From positions 1,116,001-1,180,000 of the forward strand of contig CP103442.1 in NCBI GenBank assembly GCA_024919035.1: DNA of 64,000 bases, in the 5' to 3' direction. A model generated the notes under the pieces. The model saw nothing but the letters and a program-made list of their open reading frames with translations. It was not told where the DNA came from and ran no database searches. Below, piece after piece: positions 12,357-20,450 of this stretch. The position numbers and the translations under genes are program-made. Source of the DNA: Methylophilaceae bacterium LSUCC0401. Lineage in GTDB: Bacteria > Pseudomonadota > Gammaproteobacteria > Burkholderiales > Methylophilaceae. Every line of letters starts with the position of its first letter. The stretch's first letter is position 1.

Positions 12357-12737
12357 TTACTTAAGCTCAGCTGTAGCGCCTGCTTCTACTAACTTCTTAA
12401 CAGCTGCTTCAGCATCTGCTTTTGGAAGCGCTTCTTTTACTACTTTTGGTGCAGCATCAACTAAGTCTTTTGCTTCTTTTAAACCTAAGCCTGTAATTTC
12501 TCTAACCGCTTTAATTACATTAACTTTTTGGTCTCCGGCAGCTGAAAGATGAACATCAAATTCAGTTTTTTCTTCGGCAGCTGGAGCACCAGCTGCAGCA
12601 CCAGCTGCAGGCATAGCAACAGCAGCAGCGGCAGCAGATACACCAAATTTTTCTTCCATTTCTGTTATTAACTGAGATAAGTCAAGTACAGACATCGAAC
12701 CGATTGCTTCTAAAATTTCTTCTTTTGAGATAGCCAT
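12357..12737 (-). CDS. rplL: 50S ribosomal protein L7/L12
   Basis: L7/L12 is the multi-copy acidic stalk protein that recruits translation factors to the ribosome. The 126 residues show an amino-terminal dimerisation domain (about 1-35) and an alanine-rich hinge ([19 protein letters not shown]). The carboxy-terminal domain contains the factor-binding helix around [14 protein letters not shown]. It follows rplJ by 24 bases, as in the canonical rplJL pair, and is followed by the attenuator-like hairpin before rpoB. Confidence 0.97.
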   Translation of the reverse strand: MAISKEEILEAIGSMSVLDLSQLITEMEEKFGVSAAAAAVAMPAAGAAAGAPAAEEKTEFDVHLSAAGDQKVNVIKAVREITGLGLKEAKDLVDAAPKVVKEALPKADAEAAVKKLVEAGATAELK

Positions 12738-12761
12738 TAAATTTCTCCTTAATAAATAAAA

Positions 12762-13289
12762 TTAAACTTGAGCTTCTTTTTGATCACGAACAGCCGCAAC
12801 CGCTCTTACAAATTTTGTTGGCACTTCATTAAGAGTACGAACAAATTTTGCAATAGGAGCTTGCATCGTTCCCATCAATTTAGCTAATAGTTCTTCACGA
12901 CTTGGTAATGAAGCTAAAGCTTTTATCTTCGCTCCATCCATCACTTCATTTGGCAATGCGCCAGACTTGATGACAAACAAATCATTTTCTTTAGCAAAGT
13001 TGTTTAAAACCTTTGCCACAGCAACCGGATCTTCTGACATACCAAAAATAAGTGGTCCTGTCATATCCCCTGAAAGGTCTGCAAATGGTGTTCCTTCAAT
13101 AGCTCTTTTGACAAGAGTATTTTTTAGAACTCGCAAATACACCCCTGATTCCCGTGCCTTTGATCTTAAGTCAGTTAGCTTCGTAACACCTACACCACGA
13201 TATTCAGCAAGAATTAACGCTTGTGCGGACTTTATTTGCTCACTAACCTCAGCAACAACTGCTTTTTTTTCTTCAAGATTCAGACTCAA
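12762..13289 (-). CDS. rplJ: 50S ribosomal protein L10
   Basis: L10 forms the base of the ribosomal stalk and anchors L7/L12 dimers to 23S rRNA; the L10-L12 complex also represses its own mRNA. The 175-residue protein begins [12 protein letters not shown], the standard L10 start. The only start codon that gives this end is TTG at 13289, preceded by AAGGAGAAGACT, a well-placed ribosome binding site. TTG initiation on such a highly expressed gene fits the strong ribosome binding site and the leader-based control upstream. Confidence 0.96.
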   Translation of the reverse strand: MSLNLEEKKAVVAEVSEQIKSAQALILAEYRGVGVTKLTDLRSKARESGVYLRVLKNTLVKRAIEGTPFADLSGDMTGPLIFGMSEDPVAVAKVLNNFAKENDLFVIKSGALPNEVMDGAKIKALASLPSREELLAKLMGTMQAPIAKFVRTLNEVPTKFVRAVAAVRDQKEAQV

Positions 13290-13299
13290 AGTCTTCTCC

Positions 13300-13450
13300 T
13301 TCCGTATTTAAAATCAAAGTGCTTTCACACTCACTCTTACGGCGGACTTTATCAGGATGCTATCCCTTAGGTTGCGCCATCTGCGTAGGACTATTACGAT
13401 TAAACCTTGCGGTTCCTACGGTCTTTGATAACCCCGTTTTTCAACGGACC
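13300..13450 (-). ncRNA. L10 leader (autoregulatory mRNA element)
   Basis: The 193 bases between rplA and rplJ are conspicuously G+C-rich and structured compared with other gaps here. In the RNA, CGTAGGA (13414-13420) pairs with TCCTACG (13384-13390). The enclosed part contains AACC-GCAA-GGTT, a GNRA-type tetraloop hairpin, and the downstream arm runs into CAGATGGCG. This layout and position match the L10 leader family bound by the L10-(L12)4 complex. A covariance-model search against the Rfam L10 leader would settle it. Confidence 0.85.
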
Positions 13451-13459
13451 CAAAGCTCT

Positions 13460-13479
13460 TTTTGATCTTACGATCAAAA
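13460..13479 (-). other. GUAA-capped hairpin after rplA
   Basis: A perfect 8-bp stem TTTTGATC/GATCAAAA with a GTAA loop lies just after the rplA stop, at the 5' edge of the L10 leader. It has no following T run, so it is probably an RNA-stability or leader element rather than a terminator. Confidence 0.5.
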
Positions 13480-13482
13480 TCT

Positions 13483-14175
13483 TTACGCCAATAAATTGGC
13501 TTGATCAACTCTGATACCTGCACCCATAGTGCTAGATATCGAAACTTTTTTAATAAACACCCCTTTAGACGATGCTGGTTTGGCCTTGTTAAGTGCATCA
13601 ATTAAGGTGGATAAATTTTGCTGTAATTTTTCAGCGTCAAAAGAAGCTCTTCCAATACTGCAATGAATAATGCCAGCTTTATCAGTTCTATATTGAACTT
13701 GCCCAGCCTTAGCATTTTTTACTGCTTTAGCAGGATCAGGAGTCACAGTACCAACTTTAGGATTTGGCATTAGACCTTTTGGTCCAAGAATCTGACCTAG
13801 TGCACCCAAAATTTTCATTGCGTCAGGTGTCGCTATTAAAACATCAAAATTCATGTTTCCTTTTTTTATATCTTCTGCAAGATCCTCAAATCCAACGATA
13901 TCAGCACCTGCCTTTTTGGCAGCATCTGCAGCATCGCCTTCTGCCATAACGGCAACTTTAACTGTTTTACCTGTGCCGTTTGGTAGAACAACAGCCCCAC
14001 GAATTAGTTGGTCTGATTTTTTAGCATCAATGCCTAAGTTGATTGCAGCATCAATCGATTCATCAAATTTTGCTTTTGCATTTTCCTTAACCAGTTTTAA
14101 CGCATCTGCAATTGGGTAGAGTTTATCTGCGTCCACTTTTTCGACAATTGACTTCATTCTTTTAGAAAGACTCAT
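13483..14175 (-). CDS. rplA: 50S ribosomal protein L1
   Basis: L1 forms the mobile stalk at the ribosomal E site and, in many bacteria, represses the rplK-rplA mRNA. The 230-residue length is normal. The protein starts [20 protein letters not shown] and contains the conserved [15 protein letters not shown] segment in the second domain. It follows rplK with no gap (rplK stop, then ATG), so translation of the two is probably coupled. Confidence 0.97.
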   Translation of the reverse strand: MSLSKRMKSIVEKVDADKLYPIADALKLVKENAKAKFDESIDAAINLGIDAKKSDQLIRGAVVLPNGTGKTVKVAVMAEGDAADAAKKAGADIVGFEDLAEDIKKGNMNFDVLIATPDAMKILGALGQILGPKGLMPNPKVGTVTPDPAKAVKNAKAGQVQYRTDKAGIIHCSIGRASFDAEKLQQNLSTLIDALNKAKPASSKGVFIKKVSISSTMGAGIRVDQANLLA

Positions 14176-14607
14176 TTACACACCCTCCACTTCAATGCCC
14201 ATACTTCTTGCTGTACCTGCAATAGTTCTGACAGCTGCATCCATATCAGCCGCTGTTAAATCAGGTTCTTTTGCTTTTGCAATTTCTTCAGCTTGAGCAC
14301 GTGTAATTTTTCCAACCTTGTTTGTATGAGGAACAGGTGAACCTTTTTGTACCTTAGCGGCTTTTTTTATCAAAACAGCAGCTGGTGTTGTTTTCATTAC
14401 AAATGTAAAACTTTTATCTGAATACGCAGTAATTACAACAGGGACAGGTAGTCCAGGTTCAACATTTTGTGTTTGTGCATTAAAAGCTTTACAAAAGTCC
14501 ATAATGTTTAGACCTTGTTGCCCTAAAGCTGGACCAACTGGTGGACTTGGGTTTGCTTTACCCGCTGGGATTTGTAACTTAATATATCCCTGAATTTTTT
14601 TTGCCAT
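14176..14607 (-). CDS. rplK: 50S ribosomal protein L11
   Basis: L11 binds the GTPase-associated region of 23S rRNA and is needed for RelA sensing of uncharged tRNA. The 143 residues show the proline-rich [18 protein letters not shown] stretch near the amino terminus and the RNA-binding carboxy-terminal domain ending in the [14 protein letters not shown] helix. It lies 51 bases after nusG with ribosome binding site AAGGAG. The order secE-nusG-rplK-rplA is canonical. Confidence 0.97.
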   Translation of the reverse strand: MAKKIQGYIKLQIPAGKANPSPPVGPALGQQGLNIMDFCKAFNAQTQNVEPGLPVPVVITAYSDKSFTFVMKTTPAAVLIKKAAKVQKGSPVPHTNKVGKITRAQAEEIAKAKEPDLTAADMDAAVRTIAGTARSMGIEVEGV

Positions 14608-14658
14608 TTACATAACTCCTTTACTTGGTACAAGCGCTTAAAAAAGCTCCCAAATTTA

Positions 14659-15195
14659 TTAAACTTCTTTTTGGATTTGACCGAACTCAAGCTCCACTGG
14701 AGTAGCTCGACCAAAAATAACTACCTCAACACGAAGTTTATTTTTTTCATAATTGATTTCTTGAACAGAGCCAGAGAAATCCTTAAATGGTCCATCAATT
14801 ACACGAACTGATTCGCCGACCTCGAAAGTTAATTTCTGAGTTGGATTCACTTTACTGTCATCCATTCTTCGCAGAATTAACTCCACTTCATTATCTTTTA
14901 TTGGTGTTGGCTTAAGAGCCGAACCTCCAATAAAAGCTGTAACTTTTGGTGTGCTTCTTACCAAATGCCATGTAGCATCATTCATATCCATTTGCACAAG
15001 AACATAGCCAGGATATAATCTTCTTTCACTAATTGTTTTTTGTCCTGCTTTTAACTCAACAACTTCTTCAACAGGCACAAGCACATCACCAAATTGATCT
15101 TTAACATTGGATAATTCAATTCTTTCAAGCAAACCTTTTTGAACAATTTTTTCATATCCAGAATAAGCCTGAACCGCATACCATCTTTTGGTCAT
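14659..15195 (-). CDS. nusG: Transcription elongation/antitermination factor NusG
   Basis: NusG binds the RNA polymerase clamp, suppresses pausing and links polymerase to the leading ribosome or to Rho. The 178 residues comprise the NGN domain (about 1-120; start MTKRWYAVQAYSGYE) and a carboxy-terminal KOW domain (about 125-178) with GESVRVIDGPFKDFSGSV. It starts 2 bases after the secE stop, so the pair is almost certainly co-translated. Confidence 0.97.
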   Translation of the reverse strand: MTKRWYAVQAYSGYEKIVQKGLLERIELSNVKDQFGDVLVPVEEVVELKAGQKTISERRLYPGYVLVQMDMNDATWHLVRSTPKVTAFIGGSALKPTPIKDNEVELILRRMDDSKVNPTQKLTFEVGESVRVIDGPFKDFSGSVQEINYEKNKLRVEVVIFGRATPVELEFGQIQKEV

Positions 15196-15197
15196 TT

Positions 15198-15539
15198 TTA
15201 TCGTCCTAAAACTAAATTAACAATGTAAGTAAAAGCAATATCAACAAATGCTAGAAAGATCGCCATCAGAACAACAACAACAAAAACAACCAAAGTCATC
15301 TGTACCGTTTCTTTTCTTGTAGGCCATACAACTTTTTTTGCCTCAAGCACGACACTATTCAAAAAATTAAAAAGCTCATCACCTTTAGATGACTGCTTAA
15401 ATACAAATAGTGAAGCTGCAAGTCCGATTAAAATGCTTAACACTTTAAACACAAGCGGTTGCTCATCTAACATATAAAATCCAACAATTCCCAATACAAA
15501 AATTAGGATTGCGGACGATGTCTTTAACTTATCACTCAA
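15198..15539 (-). CDS. secE: Preprotein translocase subunit SecE
   Basis: SecE clamps the SecY channel in the inner membrane. The 113 residues contain three predicted membrane segments (about 10-25, 33-50 and 85-108). The conserved cytosolic amphipathic segment EAKKVVWPTRKETVQMT precedes the last one. The start is TTG at 15539, with AAGGT upstream. No in-frame ATG gives a full first membrane segment, so TTG is preferred. It lies between tRNA-Trp (18 bases upstream) and nusG. Confidence 0.93.
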   Translation of the reverse strand: MSDKLKTSSAILIFVLGIVGFYMLDEQPLVFKVLSILIGLAASLFVFKQSSKGDELFNFLNSVVLEAKKVVWPTRKETVQMTLVVFVVVVLMAIFLAFVDIAFTYIVNLVLGR

Positions 15540-15557
15540 ACTTTTTACCTTTTATAA

Positions 15558-15633
15558 TGGCAGGCCAGGAGGGCTTCGAACCCCCAACCCTCGGTTTTGG
15601 AGACCGATACTCTACCAATTGAGCTACTGGCCT
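15558..15633 (-). tRNA. trpT: tRNA-Trp (CCA anticodon)
   Basis: The minus strand folds as a standard cloverleaf: acceptor AGGCCAG/CTGGCCT, anticodon loop CTCCAAA (anticodon CCA), T loop TTCGAAG. The 3' CCA is encoded in the DNA. It begins 6 bases after the tufB stop and ends 18 bases before secE, so it is embedded in the tufB-secE transcript and probably released by tRNA processing. Confidence 0.97.
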
Positions 15634-15639
15634 AAAATC

Positions 15640-16830
15640 CTATTCAACAATCTTAGCAACAACACCCGCACCAACTGTTCGACCACCTTCACGAATCGCA
15701 AAGCGTAAGCCTTCTTCCATTGCAATCGGAGCAATCAATGTTGCTGTAATAGATACGTTGTCACCAGGCATCACCATTTCTGTACCTGCTGGTAATTCCA
15801 CTGCTCCAGTTACGTCAGTTGTTCTGAAGTAGAACTGTGGACGATATCCATTAAAGAATGGAGTATGTCGGCCGCCTTCATCTTTACTTAAACAGTAAAT
15901 TTCTGCTGTAAATTTAGTATGTGGTGTAATTGAACCTGGTTTTGCAAGCACTTGGCCACGTTCAACATCTTCACGTTTTGTACCTCTTAAAAGCACACCC
16001 ACGTTGTCCCCTGCTTGACCTTCGTCAAGTAATTTACGGAACATTTCAACACCGGTACATACTGTTTTTTCAGTTGCTTTAATACCAACAATTTCAAGTT
16101 CTTCGTTGACCTTCACAATGCCTCGCTCAATTCGGCCAGTTACCACAGTACCTCGACCAGAGATAGAGAACACGTCTTCAACTGGCATCAAGAATGTACC
16201 GTCCACTGCACGCTCTGGAGTAGGGATGTAAGAATCAAGCGCTTCAGCAAGTTTTAAAATTGCTGGTTCGCCAATTTCTGATTGATCACCTTCTAAAGCT
16301 TTTAATGCAGAGCCCATAATAATTGGGGTGTCATCGCCTGGGAATTCATATTTATTCAATAGGTCACGAACTTCCATTTCAACTAATTCGAGTAATTCTT
16401 TATCGTCAACCATGTCAGCTTTGTTCAGGAATACAATAATGTATGGCACACCGACTTGGCGAGATAATAAAATGTGTTCACGTGTTTGAGGCATTGGGCC
16501 GTCCGCAGCAGAACATACTAAAATCGCACCGTCCATTTGAGCAGCGCCGGTAATCATGTTTTTCACATAATCCGCATGGCCTGGACAGTCAACGTGAGCG
16601 TAATGGCGATTTGCAGTTTCATATTCAACGTGAGCTGTGTTAATCGTAATTCCACGCGCTTTTTCTTCAGGTGTTGAATCGATCTGATCATAACCTTTTG
16701 CTTCACCACCAAATTTCTTTGTCAGAACTGTAGTGATTGCTGCTGTTAATGTTGTTTTACCATGATCCACGTGGCCAATAGTGCCGACGTTTACATGGGG
16801 TTTGGTACGCTCAAATTTACCTTTAGCCAT
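15640..16830 (-). CDS. tufB: Elongation factor Tu, copy 2
   Basis: This is the complete second EF-Tu gene (396 residues), with GHVDHGKT (19-26), DCPGH (81-85), NKAD (136-139) and the beta-barrel domains II and III. It occupies the classic tufB locus, directly after tRNA-Thr(GGT) and before tRNA-Trp and secE. Its first 647 bases, and the 27 bases upstream, are identical to the tufA copy. Those 27 bases include a relic of the fusA 3' end, so the local ribosome binding site (AAGGA) is itself derived from the fusA-tufA junction. Confidence 0.98.
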   Translation of the reverse strand: MAKGKFERTKPHVNVGTIGHVDHGKTTLTAAITTVLTKKFGGEAKGYDQIDSTPEEKARGITINTAHVEYETANRHYAHVDCPGHADYVKNMITGAAQMDGAILVCSAADGPMPQTREHILLSRQVGVPYIIVFLNKADMVDDKELLELVEMEVRDLLNKYEFPGDDTPIIMGSALKALEGDQSEIGEPAILKLAEALDSYIPTPERAVDGTFLMPVEDVFSISGRGTVVTGRIERGIVKVNEELEIVGIKATEKTVCTGVEMFRKLLDEGQAGDNVGVLLRGTKREDVERGQVLAKPGSITPHTKFTAEIYCLSKDEGGRHTPFFNGYRPQFYFRTTDVTGAVELPAGTEMVMPGDNVSITATLIAPIAMEEGLRFAIREGGRTVGAGVVAKIVE

Positions 16831-16857
16831 AATATATTCCTTAAAAAATTACTCTTT
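16184..16857. repeat. Perfect tuf repeat, copy 2
   Basis: This copy matches positions 1-674 without a mismatch. The tract extends 27 bases past the tufB start codon and ends with AAAGAGTAA in transcription order, the last two sense codons and stop of fusA, which have no coding role here. It stops 10 bases short of the CCA end of tRNA-Thr. This marks one boundary of a duplication or gene-conversion tract. Confidence 0.97.
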
Positions 16858-16867
16858 AAAAACGTTG

Positions 16868-16942
<75 letters not shown>

Positions 16943-16956
16943 GATTCCTTTAATTC

Positions 16957-17030
16957 TGGAGCGGGCGATGGGAATCGAACCCACGAGATCAGTTTGGAAA
17001 ACTGAGGTTTTACCATTAAACTACGCCCGC
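16957..17030 (-). tRNA. glyT: tRNA-Gly (TCC anticodon)
   Basis: A complete cloverleaf: acceptor GCGGGCG/CGCCCGC, anticodon stem TCAGT/ACTGA with loop TTTCCAA (anticodon TCC), encoded CCA. It is the third of four tRNAs in the tufB cluster in transcription order. Confidence 0.97.
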
Positions 17031-17075
17031 TATACCCCTTCGAATACCCATGTAAAATCTGTGTTACAGAATTAA

Positions 17076-17160
17076 TGGTGGAGGGGGTAGGATTTGAACC
17101 TACGTACTCAGAGAGAACGGATTTACAGTCCGTCGCCTTTAACCACTCGGCCACCCCTCC
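17076..17160 (-). tRNA. tyrU: tRNA-Tyr (GTA anticodon)
   Basis: An 85-nucleotide class II tRNA with a long variable arm (TTCTCTCTGAGTACG region), acceptor GGAGGGG, anticodon loop containing CTGTAAA (anticodon GTA), and encoded CCA. It is preceded by a consensus promoter and 45 bases separate it from tRNA-Gly. Confidence 0.97.
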
Positions 17161-17174
17161 CAACCGAACCCGAA

Positions 17175-17203
17175 ATTATCCATTTAAATTGGTGAAATGT
17201 CAA
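17175..17203 (-). promoter_or_regulatory. Promoter for tRNA-Tyr/Gly/Thr-tufB
   Basis: The minus strand reads TTGACA (17198-17203), a 17-base spacer, then GATAAT (17175-17180). This is a perfect -35 and a 5 of 6 match to the -10. The bases after the -10 are TTCGGG, a G+C-rich discriminator in an otherwise A+T-rich gap, as in stable-RNA promoters under stringent control. The predicted start is near 17168, a few bases before mature tRNA-Tyr. Confidence 0.75.
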
Positions 17204-17230
17204 ACAAAAATAAGGGTTTATGTAACTTTT

Positions 17231-17256
17231 TTTATACCTCAACAACTTGGTATAAA
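17231..17256. other. Inverted repeat between tRNA-Thr(TGT) and tRNA-Tyr
   Basis: An 8-bp perfect stem, TTTATACC and GGTATAAA, with a 10-base loop. On the minus strand it is followed by an A run, not a T run, so it does not look like a terminator for tRNA-Thr(TGT). It could be an RNA processing site or a protein-binding site just upstream of the tRNA-Tyr promoter. Function unknown. Confidence 0.4.
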
Positions 17257-17284
17257 TGATAAATACAATTCAAATTTAAAATGA

Positions 17285-17360
17285 TGGTGCCGGATGTCGG
17301 AATCGAACTGACGACCTTCGCATTACAAGTGCGCTGCTCTACCATCTGAGCTAATCCGGC
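17285..17360 (-). tRNA. thrU: tRNA-Thr (TGT anticodon)
   Basis: A complete cloverleaf: acceptor GCCGGAT/ATCCGGC, anticodon stem GCGCA/TGCG(A) with loop CTTGTAA (anticodon TGT), T loop TTCGATT, encoded CCA. It is the first tRNA of the cluster in transcription order, as thrU is in Escherichia coli. Confidence 0.97.
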
Positions 17361-17377
17361 AATGAGAAAAGAACGTT

Positions 17378-17406
17378 ACTATACCAACTTTTTAATAAAA
17401 GTTGAA
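17378..17406 (-). promoter_or_regulatory. Possible promoter for tRNA-Thr(TGT), with spacer hairpin
   Basis: TATAGT (17378-17383) is a 5 of 6 match to the -10; 17 bases upstream the -35 position reads TTCAAC, a weak match. The spacer holds a perfect 8-bp inverted repeat (17385-17404, CAACTTTT/AAAAGTTG), which may instead be a weak 3' end for sspB mRNA, as it lies 20 bases after the sspB stop. Confidence 0.4.
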
Positions 17407-17423
17407 TAAATAATTTACTATAT

Positions 17424-17849
17424 TTATTTAATGATTTTTAAATGAGATTTTTTGCTAAATTGAGACTTTGTTGTTGTTGATAGAGAGGCAGTGTCCTCAA
17501 TATCTTTTTTTACACCAGCACCTCTTTGAACCTCTTCATCGAATGGCAATGTATCAAAAAAAAGGCCCTCTTGTGACTCTTTAGAAAAAATACCAGAAAT
17601 TTCAGAATAAAATATAACTAAAGATTCCTCCACCCCATTAAATCTCGCCGAAAATGAAATTGTTTCTTTGCCCATATGTAGATTTTTTGTAGCGGATTGT
17701 GAGATATTAAAAGTAATTTCATTGCTTTGTGTTAACTGTTGCGGAATAATGGACTGTTTAATTGAGCTAACAATAATGAATGGCGTCTGATTATAATCAG
17801 CACACCATTCGTAAATTGCTTTTATCAGATAAGGCTTCTTTAAATCCAT
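17424..17849 (-). CDS. sspB: ClpXP specificity factor SspB
   Basis: SspB tethers ssrA-tagged polypeptides from stalled ribosomes to the ClpXP protease. The substrate-binding domain covers about residues 1-110 (start MDLKKPYLIKAIYEWCADY). A charged, flexible linker ends in a short hydrophobic-basic tail, LKIIK, which resembles the ClpX-docking tail LRVVK of Escherichia coli SspB. I place the start at ATG 17849 rather than the TTG one codon upstream. It follows sspA by 11 bases, the usual sspAB pair. Confidence 0.93.
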   Translation of the reverse strand: MDLKKPYLIKAIYEWCADYNQTPFIIVSSIKQSIIPQQLTQSNEITFNISQSATKNLHMGKETISFSARFNGVEESLVIFYSEISGIFSKESQEGLFFDTLPFDEEVQRGAGVKKDIEDTASLSTTTKSQFSKKSHLKIIK

Positions 17850-17860
17850 CAACTAATTTA

Positions 17861-18460
17861 TTATGATCTCATTGCCTTTTCAGCTGGAGTTAAAGCTTCA
17901 TCAAACAAAGGACGGGTGAATAATGAGTCTGCATATTTCATAAGAGGCTTAGCACTCACTGGCAATTTAATTCCATAATGGTCTAAACGCCATAAAAGAG
18001 GTGCCATAGCAACATCTAACATGGAATACTCATCATACAAAAGATAGGGCTGTTTATTCAAAATTGGTACTAATTGAAGCAATCCTTCAGTAATAATTTT
18101 TTTAGCCTTTGTTTTTTTTGTGTCATCGCCGGACTCTAAATCAATCATGTGAATAAAAAGCTGACTTTCAAAGTCTTTTAAAAATAATCTTGCACGAGCT
18201 CTCATAATTGGATCAGGTGGCATGAGCTGTGGATGCGGGAATCTCTCATCAATATATTCATTAATGATATTCGGATCAGTTAAAACTAAGTTTCTTTCAA
18301 TCAATACTGGTGTATCCACGTAAGGACTTAAGGTTGTTAATTCATCTGGCTTATTATCAAGGTCAACATCGATAACCTCAAAATCCATCCCTTTTTCAAA
18401 CAACACAATTCTACATCTGTGACTCAATGGATCTGTCGAGTGTGAGTATAGCTTCATCAT
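17861..18460 (-). CDS. sspA: Stringent starvation protein A
   Basis: SspA is a glutathione-S-transferase-fold protein that binds RNA polymerase during starvation and stress. The 199 residues show an amino-terminal thioredoxin-like domain (about 5-80) and an alpha-helical carboxy-terminal domain. The family-typical HSTDPLSHRCRIVLFEKGMDF opening is present as MKLYSHSTDPLSHRCR and VLFEKGMDF. It has two successive ATG codons at 18460 and 18457, and the start could be either. It follows petC by 2 bases, so it is co-transcribed with the bc1 genes, a common betaproteobacterial arrangement. Confidence 0.95.
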   Translation of the reverse strand: MMKLYSHSTDPLSHRCRIVLFEKGMDFEVIDVDLDNKPDELTTLSPYVDTPVLIERNLVLTDPNIINEYIDERFPHPQLMPPDPIMRARARLFLKDFESQLFIHMIDLESGDDTKKTKAKKIITEGLLQLVPILNKQPYLLYDEYSMLDVAMAPLLWRLDHYGIKLPVSAKPLMKYADSLFTRPLFDEALTPAEKAMRS

Positions 18461-18462
18461 AA

Positions 18463-19170
18463 TTATTTAATATCTTTCCAAAATTCTCTTTTTAAATTAA
18501 TTACTAAAATCAAAAGAATTACCAAAAATCCTAAGACAAAGTAACCTATTTTATGCCTTACCAATTTTGCTGGTTCAGCCATAAAAACCATATAATTTGT
18601 TGTATCCAAGACGAACTGATCATACTCTTGTTCAGATAATACGCCAGCTTTCAATAAAGATAACTGATTATCTTTATAGACTTGTGTACCCTGGAGCTCC
18701 CATAAAACGTGAGGCATTGCTGCATTTGGATAAACAAGATTATTCCAACCCAGCTCCCTAGAGTCATCGATATAAAAAGTTCGAAGATAAGTATAAATCC
18801 AGTCTTTACCTCTTGAGCGTGCCGTAACTGTCAAGTTTGGAGGGTTAGCACCGAACCACTTTTTTGCTTCAACAGTATCCATGGAAATATTCATGAGCTC
18901 GCCTGATTTATCAGCGGTGAATAAAAGATTTTTTTTAATTTCATCCTCTGACAGACCGATATCCTGAAGTCTGTTATAACGCATATAATTTGCGCTGTGA
19001 CAGTTTAAACAGTAGTTGATAAAATTTCTTGCCCCCCGCTGTAATGATTGTTGGTCATCTAAGTCAATTTTTGCATTATCTAAATGAAAAGATCCATCTG
19101 CAGCATAGGAGTTGTTCCATATAAAAAAAGGAAATAAAAGTATAGCTAAAATAAGAGAGTTTTTTTTCAT
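18463..19170 (-). CDS. petC: Cytochrome c1, bc1 complex
   Basis: Cytochrome c1 is the membrane-anchored periplasmic haem subunit of ubiquinol:cytochrome c oxidoreductase (complex III). It has a Sec signal peptide (about 1-23), a CLNCH haem-binding motif (Cys 54, Cys 57, His 58) and the AMPHVLWELQG segment that supplies the axial methionine. The single carboxy-terminal membrane anchor (about 212-230) ends in basic residues. At 235 residues it is normal. Stop and start overlap with petB by one base (TAATG), indicating translational coupling. Confidence 0.97.
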   Translation of the reverse strand: MKKNSLILAILLFPFFIWNNSYAADGSFHLDNAKIDLDDQQSLQRGARNFINYCLNCHSANYMRYNRLQDIGLSEDEIKKNLLFTADKSGELMNISMDTVEAKKWFGANPPNLTVTARSRGKDWIYTYLRTFYIDDSRELGWNNLVYPNAAMPHVLWELQGTQVYKDNQLSLLKAGVLSEQEYDQFVLDTTNYMVFMAEPAKLVRHKIGYFVLGFLVILLILVINLKREFWKDIK

Positions 19171-20450
19171 TAAGATGTAACCCTATTTGGCACTGGCTTG
19201 GTCTTATCTTTTTTACTGTAAAAGGGCATGAGAACAAAAAATGCAAAATAAACAATCGTGAATACTCGTGCCACAAAAGTTGCCAAATCGAGCCCGCCTA
19301 ATAATGGAATAAAGTTTGGAATTTGTCCCCAAATGTTTGAAGGCACGGTTCCCAAATATCCTAAAATCAAAAAACTTAGAACAAAGGCAGCTAACCATTT
19401 TTTATACAAAGCACCTTTATATCTAATCGATTTAACTTTACTTTTGTCCAACCATGGAACAATAAATAATATTAATACTGCTGCCCCCATGGCAGCAACT
19501 CCTGGAAACTGACTATTAAAGATTGGGGGGACTGCTCTAAGAATAGAATAAAATGGTGTGAAATACCAAACAGGTGCAATGTGCGCTGGAGTCACTAATG
19601 GATCTGCGGGAACAAAATTATTATGTTCCAAAAAGTAACCACCAACTTCCGGCATGAAAAAAATGATTGTCGTGAATACTATTAAAAAAACTGTCAAACC
19701 AATCAGATCTTTAACTGTGTAATAGGGGTGAAATGGGATCCCGTCAAGGGGTATTCCAGTTTTTTTATCTTTAGTGAGCTTAATTTCAATCCCATCTGGA
19801 TTATTTGAACCCACCGAATGAAGGGCTGCCAAATGAAGAAAGATCAGTCCTGCTAACGCCAAGGGAAGAGCAATGACATGAAATGCAAAAAAACGATTTA
19901 ATGTAGCATCGGATACGAGATAATCTCCTCTCACCCACTCAGCAAGATCAGGACCGATGAAAGGAACGGTTGCAAAAAGATTGACAATAACCTGCGCACC
20001 CCAGTAAGACATTTGGCCCCACGGTAAAAGATAGCCAAAAAAAGCTTCCGCCATCAATAATAAAAATATCAAAACTCCAAATATCCACAATAATTCTCGA
20101 GGTTGTTTGTAAGAGCCATATATGATCGCTCTAAACATATGCATATAAATGACAACAAAAAATAATGATGCTCCGGTGGAATGCATGTATCTGATCACCC
20201 ACCCAAAAGAGACGTCTCTCATAATGTATTCTACAGAGGCAAATGCATGTAAAGCGTCTGGCTTATAATGCATTGTCAAGAAGATGCCTGTTAAGATTTG
20301 AAGTGCAAAAAGTACGATGGCTAGAGCGCCAAAAAAATACAAAAAGTTAAAATTTTTAGGAGCATAGTATTGGGTCAGATGGTTTTTAATGAATGACGAG
20401 ACTGGGAGTCTCTCATCTACCCAAGTCATCAAATTATTCTTTCTTTCCAT
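19170..20450 (-). CDS. petB: Cytochrome b, bc1 complex
   Basis: Cytochrome b is the membrane core of complex III, carrying haems bL and bH and both quinone sites. The 426 residues have eight or more hydrophobic segments. The haem-ligating histidines lie in helices II and IV (RYMHSTGASLFF; RFFAFHVIALPL), and the quinol-oxidation-site PEW-type region is represented by TPAHIAPVWYF. It is coupled to petA and petC by TAATG overlaps. Its electron acceptor could be the cytochrome c4 encoded at 38589. Confidence 0.97.
   Translation of the reverse strand: MERKNNLMTWVDERLPVSSFIKNHLTQYYAPKNFNFLYFFGALAIVLFALQILTGIFLTMHYKPDALHAFASVEYIMRDVSFGWVIRYMHSTGASLFFVVIYMHMFRAIIYGSYKQPRELLWIFGVLIFLLLMAEAFFGYLLPWGQMSYWGAQVIVNLFATVPFIGPDLAEWVRGDYLVSDATLNRFFAFHVIALPLALAGLIFLHLAALHSVGSNNPDGIEIKLTKDKKTGIPLDGIPFHPYYTVKDLIGLTVFLIVFTTIIFFMPEVGGYFLEHNNFVPADPLVTPAHIAPVWYFTPFYSILRAVPPIFNSQFPGVAAMGAAVLILFIVPWLDKSKVKSIRYKGALYKKWLAAFVLSFLILGYLGTVPSNIWGQIPNFIPLLGGLDLATFVARVFTIVYFAFFVLMPFYSKKDKTKPVPNRVTS

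Noticed and set aside
12967-13311. 114-codon plus-strand frame opposite rplJ
   Set aside because: It is the mirror of a conserved ribosomal protein gene and shows no family features or ribosome binding site.
14608-14658. L1-binding leader before rplK
   Set aside because: Only a short GGGAGC and a small palindrome are present; not enough to claim the L1 target structure.
17231-17256. Intrinsic terminator for tRNA-Thr(TGT)
   Set aside because: The stem is followed by an A run, not a T run, on the transcribed strand.
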